Assembly (NCBI RefSeq): GCF_001428565.1
Contig: NZ_LMIA01000001.1
Span: 581,612 to 645,611, forward strand
Origin: Nocardioides sp. Root190
GTDB taxonomy: Bacteria > Actinomycetota > Actinomycetes > Propionibacteriales > Nocardioidaceae
Direction of reading: 5' to 3'
DNA length: 64,000 bases
The first letter of the stretch is position 1, and each line of letters opens with the position of its first letter. Shown here piece after piece: positions 34,563-41,946 of this stretch. The notes beneath the pieces were generated by a model. That model made no database searches. It was given only the letters and a program-made list of their open reading frames with translations, and was not told the DNA's origin. Both the position numbers and the translations under genes were made by a program.

Positions 34563-35846
34563 TCAGTGGCCCTGGAAGGCGGGGCGCTGCTTGGCGGCGA
34601 AGGCGGCGACCGCCGCCTTCGCGTCGTCGGTACGGGCCGCGGCCACGAGCGCCTCGACCTCGGCGTTGAGCTGGTCGGGCAGGCTGCGGTCCCACGACTC
34701 CCGGAGCAGCGCCCGCATCCCGGCGAACGCGCGGGTCGGCCCGGAGGCGAGGCGGCGGGCGATCTCCTCGCCGCGCGCACGGGCCTCGTCAGCCGGGACG
34801 GCTTCGGCCACCAGGCCCCACTCGACGGCCTGGGCCGCGGTGATCGGCTCGTTGAGGAGGTAGGCACGCGCGGCCCGGGCCGGGCCGATCCGGCGAGGCA
34901 GGTGCCAGGTGCCGCCTCCGTCACCGCTCAGCCCGATGGCCGCGAAGGCCGTCACGAAGCGGGCGTCGTCGGCGGCCACGACCAGGTCGGCGGCGTACAC
35001 GAGTCCCAGGCCGCCGCCGGCGACGGCACCCTGGGCGACCGTCACGATCGGCGCACCGAGGGTGGCGAGCACCTGGAAGGCGAGGTGGAAGGGCGTGGTC
35101 ATCTGTCGCAGGAGCGCACCGAGGTCGTCGCCGGCATGCTCGGTGAAGTGACCGATGTCGCCGCCGACGGTCAGGTCCGGGCCCTCGCCGCAGATCAGCA
35201 CGGCTCGCACGCTCGGGTCACCGGCGATCCGGACGGCCGCGACGAGCAGCTCGTCGGCCAGGCGCTGGTCGATGGCGTTGCGGGCCTCGGGCCTGCTCAG
35301 GCAGAGCGTCGCCACGCCTTCGGCGACGGTCAGGTCGATGGTGGCGAGGTCGGGCGCGGGCGCGTACCAAGCGTTTTCGGGCCGATTCGGCTGCAATCGC
35401 CCCGGATTCGCTTGGTGCGCGCCGCCGCCCGACCCGCTGTCACCGAGGGCGGCGACGAAGGCAGCGGAATCGGTGAGCTGGGTCAGGGCGCTGATCCGCC
35501 CGTCCCGGATCTCCCACTGGTGCAGGAACCACGCCTCGAAGGGGAGTCCGCTCTCGCGGCCCTTGCCGCGGTAGGTGCCCTGCACCTGCAGCCGACCGTC
35601 CTCGAGCAGCTGGTACGACGCTGGCTCGGTGCGGACGCGCCAGTGGCTCCCGATCCGGAACCACCCGTCGCGGATCATCGCCTCGGCGCCGACGTGCTCG
35701 CCGCCGATCCCGAACGGGAGGCCGGGGGTGAGGCGCGCGACGAAGTCGTCGGTGAGTGCGGAGGTGATCCGGTCACGGTCGCCCGCCGCGAGGGCGTCGT
35801 ACAAGCCCTCGAGAAGGACACGGGCCGATCCAACGATTTCGCTCAC
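34563..35846 (-). CDS. SnoaL-like domain fused to enoyl-CoA hydratase (crotonase)
   Basis: A 427-residue two-domain protein. Residues 1-140 form an NTF2/SnoaL-like alpha+beta barrel (FVARLTPGLPFGIGGEHVG, GTYRGKGRESGLPFEAWF). Residues about 168-427 form a crotonase domain with the CoA-binding and oxyanion-hole stretches RPEARNAIDQRLAD, TVGGDIGHF and VAGGGLGLVYAADLVV. The linker, residues about 142-163, is encoded by a DNA palindrome (35359-35423). Start: GTG at 35846, placed directly at the predicted transcription start. Isomerase, hydratase and ring-opening activities are all possible for such a fusion. Confidence 0.85.
   Translation of the reverse strand: MSEIVGSARVLLEGLYDALAAGDRDRITSALTDDFVARLTPGLPFGIGGEHVGAEAMIRDGWFRIGSHWRVRTEPASYQLLEDGRLQVQGTYRGKGRESGLPFEAWFLHQWEIRDGRISALTQLTDSAAFVAALGDSGSGGGAHQANPGRLQPNRPENAWYAPAPDLATIDLTVAEGVATLCLSRPEARNAIDQRLADELLVAAVRIAGDPSVRAVLICGEGPDLTVGGDIGHFTEHAGDDLGALLRQMTTPFHLAFQVLATLGAPIVTVAQGAVAGGGLGLVYAADLVVAADDARFVTAFAAIGLSGDGGGTWHLPRRIGPARAARAYLLNEPITAAQAVEWGLVAEAVPADEARARGEEIARRLASGPTRAFAGMRALLRESWDRSLPDQLNAEVEALVAAARTDDAKAAVAAFAAKQRPAFQGH
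35359..35423. repeat. palindromic element inside the SnoaL-crotonase linker
   Basis: Arms GGCGCGTACCAAGCG (35359-35373) and CGCTTGGTGCGCGCC (35409-35423) are 15 bp with one mismatch that becomes a G-U wobble in RNA. The 35-base centre also has small repeats. It lies in frame exactly at the interdomain linker, resembling palindromic elements that insert into genes without breaking them. Confidence 0.65.
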
Positions 35847-35852
35847 CTAATT

Positions 35853-35864
35853 GAATATAGATTA
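35853..35864. promoter_or_regulatory. promoter of the SnoaL-crotonase operon with motif copy; leaderless start
   Basis: GAATATAGATTA matches TAATCTAGATTA in 10 of 12 positions. On the minus strand TATATT (35854-35859) is a good -10 box whose expected start site falls on or within a base of the GTG at 35846. No Shine-Dalgarno sequence is present, so the mRNA is probably leaderless. Confidence 0.6.
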
Positions 35865-35900
35865 AAGAATGTGCAGACGGCAAGGTGTGGCCGGGTCGGC

Positions 35901-36016
35901 TTCATCACGGGATGTAGGCGAAGGGGCACTTCCCGGGTGGAGCTCCGCTACAGAAGTGCGCGCTCGCCTGCATACCGTGATGAACCGGCACCCATTCGCC
36001 TACATCCCGTGATGAA
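35901..36016. repeat. inverted-repeat element with three arms
   Basis: TTCATCACGGGATGTAGGCG.. (22 bp, 35901-35922) has its exact reverse complement at 35995-36016, and a degenerate third copy of the right arm at 35963-35987 (CTCGCCTGCATACCGTGATG and so on). GCACTTC and GAAGTGC form a further inner pair. It fills much of the 208-bp gap between the thiolase stop at 36055 and the crotonase start; no gene is visible there. Confidence 0.75.
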
Positions 36017-36054
36017 CCGCCGCCACGCGACCGGACAAAGCCCGAAACAGACGG

Positions 36055-37245
36055 TCAGCCGCGCTCGTTGCCCACCACGGACACGAAGGACACGCATCCG
36101 CCGGGACGGCCGCCGAGGTTGTGGGTCAGCGCCAACCGCGGATCGGCGAGCTGGCGCGGACCTGCGTCGCCACGCAGCTGCAGCCAGGCCTCGTAGAGCA
36201 TCCGCAGACCGCTCGCACCGACCGGGTGGCCGAAGGACTTCAGACCCCCGTCCACGTTGACCGCGAGCCGGCCGTCGGCATCGAAGTCGCCGCCGAGGAC
36301 GTCCGTCCAGGCCTGGCCGCGATCGGCGAAGCCGAGATCCTCCATCAGCACGATCTCGGTGGGCGTGAAGCAGTCGTGGACCTCGGCGAGCGAGAGCTCC
36401 GAGCGCGGGTCGGTGATGCCGGCCTGGGCGTAGGCGTCGGCAGCCGAGTGCACGACCTCCGGGAACGTCGTGAAGTCGTACGCCGGATCGAGGCCGCCGC
36501 GCATCGGACCGGCCGCGAGTGACAGGGCCTTCACGAAGATCGGTCGGTCGGTGTAGTCGTAGGCATCCTCGGCCCGCACGATCAGCGCCGCAGCGGCGCC
36601 GTCGGAGACACCGGAGCAGTCGAAGATGCCGAGTCGGCCGGCGACCTTCGGGGCCCCCTCGATCGTCTCGCGGGACACCTCCTTGCGGAACTGCGCCTTC
36701 GGGTTGCGCGCCCCGTTGACGTGGTTCTTCCACGCCACGTGGGTCATCGCCTCCCGCATCGCGATGGGGTCGACGCCGTACTTCGAGGTGTAGGCCGGGT
36801 CGAGCAGCGAGAACGCCGCCGGAGCGGTCAGCGAGAGCTCTGCGGCCGTGCCATCAGAGGGCGGGTCTGCCCTCAGGAGGCCCGAGAAGCCGGAGTCCTT
36901 GAGCTTCTCGACACCCACGGCCATGACCCGGTCATAGGCACCGGACGCAACGGCGTAGCAGGCGTTGCGGAAGGCTTCCGAGCCCGTCGCGCAGTAGTTC
37001 TCGACGCGGGTGACCGGCTTGTAGTCGATCCCCAACGGACGGCTCAGCGTCAGGCCGGACTGGCCAGAGGCCAGCGTTCCGAGCCAGTAGGCGTCGACGT
37101 CGTCGCGCTGGACGCCCGCGGATCCGAGGGCCTCGCCCACTGCGTCGAGCAGCAGGTCGTCGGTCGACGACTCCCAGCGCTCGCCGAACCGGGTGCAGCC
37201 CATGCCGACGATGGCGACGGCGTCCTTGATGCCCTTGCTGGCCAC
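36055..37245 (-). CDS. SCP-x/Ltp-type thiolase
   Basis: A 396-residue thiolase-superfamily protein of the lipid-transfer-protein type. Nucleophile Cys85 (ENYCATGSEA), the SFGHPVGASG His loop and the C-terminal LGGRPGGCVSF are present. Proteins of this type cleave beta-keto or, with a DUF35 partner, beta-hydroxy acyl-CoAs of sterol side chains by thiolysis or retro-aldol reaction. The DUF35 partner is supplied by the directly upstream gene (stop 37246, adjacent). GTG start at 37245. Confidence 0.9.
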   Translation of the reverse strand: MASKGIKDAVAIVGMGCTRFGERWESSTDDLLLDAVGEALGSAGVQRDDVDAYWLGTLASGQSGLTLSRPLGIDYKPVTRVENYCATGSEAFRNACYAVASGAYDRVMAVGVEKLKDSGFSGLLRADPPSDGTAAELSLTAPAAFSLLDPAYTSKYGVDPIAMREAMTHVAWKNHVNGARNPKAQFRKEVSRETIEGAPKVAGRLGIFDCSGVSDGAAAALIVRAEDAYDYTDRPIFVKALSLAAGPMRGGLDPAYDFTTFPEVVHSAADAYAQAGITDPRSELSLAEVHDCFTPTEIVLMEDLGFADRGQAWTDVLGGDFDADGRLAVNVDGGLKSFGHPVGASGLRMLYEAWLQLRGDAGPRQLADPRLALTHNLGGRPGGCVSFVSVVGNERG

Positions 37246-38589
37246 TCAGAGCACCTTGGCCTTCCAGAAGTAGTTGTGGACGTTGCCAGCCGTGAACAGC
37301 CGGCGGAAGACCAGCGACACCTCCGCGCCCACGTCGACCCGCTCCGGGTCGGCATCGGCGATCTCGAGCGTCGTCCGGCCACCCCCGTCGAAGTCGACGA
37401 CGACGTCGATCACGGGCGGCGAGGGCGAGAAGGCCAGTCGGTCGATCGTGAACGTCGCCACCGTTCCGGTCTGGTCAGCCAACGAGACCGTTTCCATCGC
37501 ATCGACAGCGCTGCACGACCGGCACACCCGCAACGGCGGCACGTGGACGAAGCCGCACGCGGTGCAGCGGGAGCCGGCGAAGCCGAACTTCCAGGTACCG
37601 GCGCGTGCCGACGGCGGTCCCGCAGGGCGATCCGGCTCCGGGCGTCGAGGCAGCTCGCGCTCGACCAGGCCGCGCCAGGAGAGGTACGTCAGATGGGGAA
37701 TCGGGCGTCCGCCCGCCAGTTGGTCGGCGACCGACCGCGCAGCGCGACGTGAGGCGAGCAGATCGGTGGTGCGCAACAACAGTCCGTCGCAGCCATCGAC
37801 CGCCGAGAGCACGAGGACGGTCTCGCCCGGACCAGCGACGTCGAGCACCGCAGCCAGACCGAGCAGCGGATCCACGGCACCGGAGAAACCGATCGGCGAG
37901 CTGCTCGAGGAGAGCGCTCCCTTGACGAGAGCCCCCGCCCGCTTGGTGATTCCCGAGTTCCCGCTAGTAACGACGACATGGTCGGCCTCCGTGAGACCAG
38001 CCTCGTCGAGCAGTCGCGCGGCCACGCCACGGACCAGGTCGGCGTACTGCTCGAAGCCGAAGCGCTCCTCCCACTGCTCCCCCGTCGTGCGTTGCGGGTC
38101 GCGCCAGCGGTCGAGCACTTCGAGGGTCTCGCTGGCCATGCCGAGCACCTCGGCGATCGCGTCGCCGTCACCGAACAGCAGAGCTGCGGCGCCGTCACCG
38201 CCGGCCTTCTCGTCAGCGGAACCGGGCTTGCCGACCCGGACATCTGCAGCGACGACGAGGCCGCCGGAGGCGACCGCGGCCCGCATCCCGGCAAAGGTCG
38301 AGCGAGCCGAGCCGATCAGGTCGGCGGCCGGAACGGTCGACGGAAGCCGCAAGGCAGCGTGGACGGCGGCGGCGTTCGTCTTGTCGAGGTACGGCGGCGA
38401 CGTGCTCGCCCACCAGAGCGAACCCGGTGCGTGGCCGGTCAGCCCGCGCGCGGCCTCGACCGCCATGGTCGTTGCGTCCTCGTCGAACGAGGCGACCACC
38501 CGGGTGCCACGGACTCCGCTCTCGCTCCCGAGCCGGTACGCCGGCACGTAGGCGCCGTAGCCGAGCAGGCCCATCGGTCCGCTCGTCAC
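37246..38589 (-). CDS. HMG-CoA synthase-like protein fused to DUF35 OB-fold domain
   Basis: A 447-residue fusion. Residues about 6-320 have a thiolase-fold/HMG-CoA synthase-like sequence (GLLGYGAYVPAYRL at the start); residues about 335-447 are a DUF35 domain with a zinc ribbon (CTACG, then CRSC) and an acyl-CoA-binding OB fold. Where ketosynthases and HMG-CoA synthases have their nucleophilic Cys, this protein reads LIGSARSTFAG, apparently Ala95, so the first domain may be a non-catalytic partner. Start: GTG at 38589 in a GTGA overlap with GGGGAG upstream; ATG at 38574 is the alternative. Likely forms a complex with the thiolase at 36055-37245. Confidence 0.83.
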   Translation of the reverse strand: MTSGPMGLLGYGAYVPAYRLGSESGVRGTRVVASFDEDATTMAVEAARGLTGHAPGSLWWASTSPPYLDKTNAAAVHAALRLPSTVPAADLIGSARSTFAGMRAAVASGGLVVAADVRVGKPGSADEKAGGDGAAALLFGDGDAIAEVLGMASETLEVLDRWRDPQRTTGEQWEERFGFEQYADLVRGVAARLLDEAGLTEADHVVVTSGNSGITKRAGALVKGALSSSSSPIGFSGAVDPLLGLAAVLDVAGPGETVLVLSAVDGCDGLLLRTTDLLASRRAARSVADQLAGGRPIPHLTYLSWRGLVERELPRRPEPDRPAGPPSARAGTWKFGFAGSRCTACGFVHVPPLRVCRSCSAVDAMETVSLADQTGTVATFTIDRLAFSPSPPVIDVVVDFDGGGRTTLEIADADPERVDVGAEVSLVFRRLFTAGNVHNYFWKAKVL

Positions 38590-39812
38590 GACGAGACTCC
38601 CCGGAACAGGGCAGCGATGCCCTGGCCGCCGCCGATGCACATCGTCTCCAGCGCCAGACCGCCACGACGCCGGTCGAGCTCGTGCAGCATCGTCGTGAGG
38701 ATCCGTACGCCGGTGGCACCGATGGGATGGCCGAGGGAGATGCCGGAGCCGTTGACGTTGAGACGGTCCTCGACCTCGTCGAGCTTCACGCCCCAACCGG
38801 CGAGCACGGCGAGCACCTGGACGGCGAAGGCCTCGTTGACCTCGATCAGGTCGAGGTCGTCGAAGCAGACGCCGGTGCGGGCGAAGAGCCGCTGCACGGC
38901 GGAGACCGGGCCGATGCCCATGATCGAGGGGTCGACGCCGGCGGCGGCCCAGCCCTCGAACCAGGCGATGGGCTCGAGGCCGAGCTCCTCGAGCCGGTCC
39001 TCGGCGACGACCAGGCAGGCGGCTGCGGCGTCGTTCTGCTGGGCGGCGTTGCCGGCCGTCACGGTCCCGCCGGGCGTGATCGTGCGCAGCTTGCCCAGCG
39101 TGTCCATCGAGGAGTCCGGACGCACCCCCTCGTCGCGGTCGAAGATGACGGCGTCACCGCGACGCTGCGGCACCGAGACCGGCACGACCTCGTCGGCGAA
39201 GACGCCGGACTCCCAGGCCGCAGCGGCCCTCTGGTGGCTGCGGGCCGAGAAGGCGTCGGCCTCGTCGCGGCCGATCCCGAACTGCGTGGCGAGGTTCTCC
39301 GCGGTCTCGATCATTCCGCTGATCCGGCCGAAACGCTCCTCGGGCTGCGAGCGCTCGCGCCCACGGTCCAGCCGGTCGTAGAGGGTCTGGTTGCCCGAGC
39401 GCGAGCCCCAGCGCGCGGTGGTCGTGTAGTGCTCGATGTTGCTCATCGACTCCACACCACCTGCGATGACCACGTCGGCGGCACCTGTCTGCACGGTCAT
39501 GGCCGCCGTGATGACGGCCTGCAGGCCACCCCCACATCGACGGTCGACCTGGAAGCCCGGGACCTCGATCGGCAGGCCTGCGGCGAGGGCCGCCCAGCGG
39601 CCGATGCAGGGCGCCTCGGAGTTCGCGTAGGACTGGGCGAAGGCCACGTCCTCGATGACGGTGGGGTCGACACCGGTGCGCTCCACGAGCGCACGGATGA
39701 CGTCGGCGGCGAGCTGCTCTGCCCGGACCGGCAGCAGCGTGCCGCCGAAGGCTCCGACAGCGGTCCGGACAGGACCGACGATGGCGACGCGCCTCAGGCT
39801 GGTGCCAGTCAC
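38586..39812 (-). CDS. acetyl-CoA acetyltransferase (thiolase)
   Basis: A 408-residue degradative thiolase. Cys93 (DRRCGGGLQA) is the acyl nucleophile, and the C-terminal part has NEAFAVQ, SLGHPIGATG with the catalytic His and MCIGGGQG with the second Cys. It removes acetyl- or propionyl-CoA at the end of a beta-oxidation turn. GTG start at 39812 with AAGGAG upstream; ten bases behind the CoA-transferase. One of three thiolases in the window. Confidence 0.93.
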   Translation of the reverse strand: MTGTSLRRVAIVGPVRTAVGAFGGTLLPVRAEQLAADVIRALVERTGVDPTVIEDVAFAQSYANSEAPCIGRWAALAAGLPIEVPGFQVDRRCGGGLQAVITAAMTVQTGAADVVIAGGVESMSNIEHYTTTARWGSRSGNQTLYDRLDRGRERSQPEERFGRISGMIETAENLATQFGIGRDEADAFSARSHQRAAAAWESGVFADEVVPVSVPQRRGDAVIFDRDEGVRPDSSMDTLGKLRTITPGGTVTAGNAAQQNDAAAACLVVAEDRLEELGLEPIAWFEGWAAAGVDPSIMGIGPVSAVQRLFARTGVCFDDLDLIEVNEAFAVQVLAVLAGWGVKLDEVEDRLNVNGSGISLGHPIGATGVRILTTMLHELDRRRGGLALETMCIGGGQGIAALFRGVSS

Positions 39813-39822
39813 GGGGACTCCT

Positions 39823-41097
39823 TCACACCGACGCCAGCACGCGGTCAGCGCGGGCGTCGAGCTCTGCTCGGTGGGCCGGGTCGGCGACGGCGATCATCCG
39901 CTCGACCCGTTGGTTCAGGGTGGCGCCGCGCAGGTCCGCGACGCCATGCTCGGTGACCACGACGATCCCCTCGGAGCGGGGTGTCGAGGTCGGCCCGGAC
40001 AGTCGGCTCACGATCCGTTGCACGGGACCGCTGCGGCTGCGGGCAGTGGAGGGGAGCGCGACGATCGGCACGCCTCCTGCGGATCGGCCTGCGCCACGGA
40101 GGAAGTCGACAGCACCGCCGACCGCGCCGACGTACCGTCCACCGGCGAGCTCGGAGTTGACCTGGCCGGTGAGGTCGACCTCGATGGCGGCGTTGATCGC
40201 GACGAGCTGGTACGACGTCGCGAGCACCTGCGGGTCGTGCGTGTAGGCCGTGGGGCGCAGCTCGACGGCTGGATTGCGGTGCGCCCAGGCGAACAGGTCG
40301 CGGGTGCCGCCGAAGAGGCCGCCGATCGCCACGCCCGGGTCGTTGGTCTTGCGGGTTCCGTTGGCGACCCCCGCCTCCACCAGGCGCATCGCGGTGTCGT
40401 TGATGATCCCGGAGTGGATGCCGAGGTCACGGTGCTCGAAGAGCTCGGCGAGCACGGCCTCCGGCAGTGCGCCGATGCCGAACTGCAGGGTCGCGCCGTC
40501 GGGCACGAGCTCGGCCACCCGGCGGGCCACGGCCAGGGAGTCGTCGCCGACGGCGGGCGTCGGGACCTCACCGGGGATGCGGGACACCTGCACGGCCGCG
40601 GTGATCTGGTCCGCACCCAGGGTGCGCGCACCGAGGGTGAACGGGACCTGGTCGTTGATCTCGGCGATCACTACGCGGGCGGTGTCGATCGCCGCCGAGA
40701 AGTAGTCGTCGCCGAGCCCGAGGCTGTGCCGTCCGTGCTCGTCCGGTGGGGAGACCTGGACCAGCACCACGTCAGCGTGGAAGTCACCACCCGAGAGCAG
40801 CGCAGGCAGCGTCGAGTAGTGGACCGGCCAGATCTCCAGGCGCTCGGCGCCGTGGAGCGCGGCGTTCGTGCCGGCCCCGCAGTAGGAGTGCACCGTCAGG
40901 CCCGACGCCGGCACGGTGTCGAGGGTGAGCGCGCTCTGCGCCGGGATCCCGACGAAGCAGCGCAGGTCGCCGATCCCCTCGGCCTGCGCCACCAGCTCCT
41001 CGACGAGCGTCGCGGGCTCGGCGCACGTCTGGCCCCAGGTGATCGTGTCGCCGGGCCGGATGTGCTGCGCCAGATCGATGGCCGGGTCGATCCTCAC
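39823..41097 (-). CDS. acetyl-CoA hydrolase/4-hydroxybutyrate CoA-transferase family
   Basis: A 424-residue family I-like CoA-transferase. Recognisable stretches are GDTITWGQTCAEPATLVEEL near the N-terminus, LQFGIGALPEAVLAEL in the middle and VVTEHGVADLRGATLNQR near the C-terminus. It moves CoA between a short acyl-CoA and a carboxylate, saving ATP in substrate activation. GTG at 41097 forms a GTGA overlap with the preceding small gene; a GTG at 41106 would add three residues. Confidence 0.9.
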   Translation of the reverse strand: MRIDPAIDLAQHIRPGDTITWGQTCAEPATLVEELVAQAEGIGDLRCFVGIPAQSALTLDTVPASGLTVHSYCGAGTNAALHGAERLEIWPVHYSTLPALLSGGDFHADVVLVQVSPPDEHGRHSLGLGDDYFSAAIDTARVVIAEINDQVPFTLGARTLGADQITAAVQVSRIPGEVPTPAVGDDSLAVARRVAELVPDGATLQFGIGALPEAVLAELFEHRDLGIHSGIINDTAMRLVEAGVANGTRKTNDPGVAIGGLFGGTRDLFAWAHRNPAVELRPTAYTHDPQVLATSYQLVAINAAIEVDLTGQVNSELAGGRYVGAVGGAVDFLRGAGRSAGGVPIVALPSTARSRSGPVQRIVSRLSGPTSTPRSEGIVVVTEHGVADLRGATLNQRVERMIAVADPAHRAELDARADRVLASV

Positions 41098-41378
41098 CCA
41101 CGCCACCGATCGTGCGAGGGATCCAGGAGCTGGGTCAGGTGACCGTCGCCGAGCCACACGATCGACTCCAGCTCGAGCGCGTCCAGGTGGCGCACCCGCC
41201 CGGTCCTCAGGTCCTCGATCCGCAGGCGGACCGAGTTGCCCTCGGTGTCCAGACGCACGGCCATGGAGGCGAACTCGCTCTCCACCACCTTGCCCTGCGC
41301 GATCGTGACGTCGTCGTCCCCGTCCTCGATCACGATCTCGTGCCGAGGGCCCTCCGCAGGCTGTGCGTCCATGTCCAC
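41094..41378 (-). CDS. small hypothetical protein in the Rieske oxygenase operon
   Basis: A 94-residue acidic protein that I do not recognise. The first 15 residues are polar, and the remainder alternates hydrophobic and charged residues like a small beta-barrel or beta-sandwich (VRLRIEDLRTGRVRHLDALE, then SIVWLGDGHL). There are no Cys residues, so it is not a ferredoxin. AGGGGA precedes the GTG at 41378; the ATG at 41372 is an alternative. Its position between the beta subunit and the CoA-transferase, with an overlap to the latter, suggests an accessory subunit (inference). Confidence 0.7.
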   Translation of the reverse strand: MDMDAQPAEGPRHEIVIEDGDDDVTIAQGKVVESEFASMAVRLDTEGNSVRLRIEDLRTGRVRHLDALELESIVWLGDGHLTQLLDPSHDRWRG

Positions 41379-41385
41379 TGTCCCC

Positions 41386-41946
41386 TCAGATCAGGAAGCC
41401 GAGCGTCGGCACGGCCTGCTCGTTGTCGACCAGGACGACCTTCTTGTACGCCAGCCTGATCTGGCCGTCGATGCGCCGCAACCGGTACGTCGTACGGCCG
41501 CCCCACAGCGTGTTGCCACGGTCCCGGGACTCGAGCACCATGAAGTTGGCACCGATCTCGAGGTCGATCTCGCCGGCGGCGTTCGCACGTCCGCCGAGGA
41601 GCTCGACGTTGCCGATGATCCGGCGCAGGTTGGACGGCGGAGCCTGCGCGTAGCGCTTGCCGGTCTTCACCTGCTTCATCCGCGTCGAGATGCGGCTGCG
41701 GTTGTCGAAGATGATCGACACGGTCGTCCGGGGGTGGTCTCCCTCACCGTCCACGGGCACCCAGTAGATCGCGTCATCGGTCCACAGCGCCTCCCAGCCG
41801 TCGTAGTCGTTCTCGTCGGCCAGCCGCGCCTCCTTGTAGAGGAACTGCTCGACATCCCGCACCTCCCACCCGTGCGGGATGTCGACCAGCTCTCCGGCCG
41901 TGTCGGGGCGGGGAGGGAGCTCGGTCAGCGCGTTCACGGTCACCAT
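41386..41946 (-). CDS. ring-hydroxylating dioxygenase beta subunit
   Basis: A 186-residue small subunit of a Rieske non-haem iron dioxygenase, with the NTF2-like fold. Typical features are VEQFLYKEARLADENDYDGW, then ALWTDDAIYWVP and the C-terminal YRLRRIDGQIRLAYKKVVL. Its ATG shares one base with the alpha-subunit stop. Beta subunits stabilise the alpha3beta3 oxygenase. Confidence 0.93.
   Translation of the reverse strand: MVTVNALTELPPRPDTAGELVDIPHGWEVRDVEQFLYKEARLADENDYDGWEALWTDDAIYWVPVDGEGDHPRTTVSIIFDNRSRISTRMKQVKTGKRYAQAPPSNLRRIIGNVELLGGRANAAGEIDLEIGANFMVLESRDRGNTLWGGRTTYRLRRIDGQIRLAYKKVVLVDNEQAVPTLGFLI

Noticed and set aside
34563-35846. SnoaL-crotonase fusion as a sequencing frameshift joining two genes
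   Set aside because: Both domains are in one uninterrupted frame with good codon use through the linker, and no start or ribosome-binding site precedes the crotonase part.
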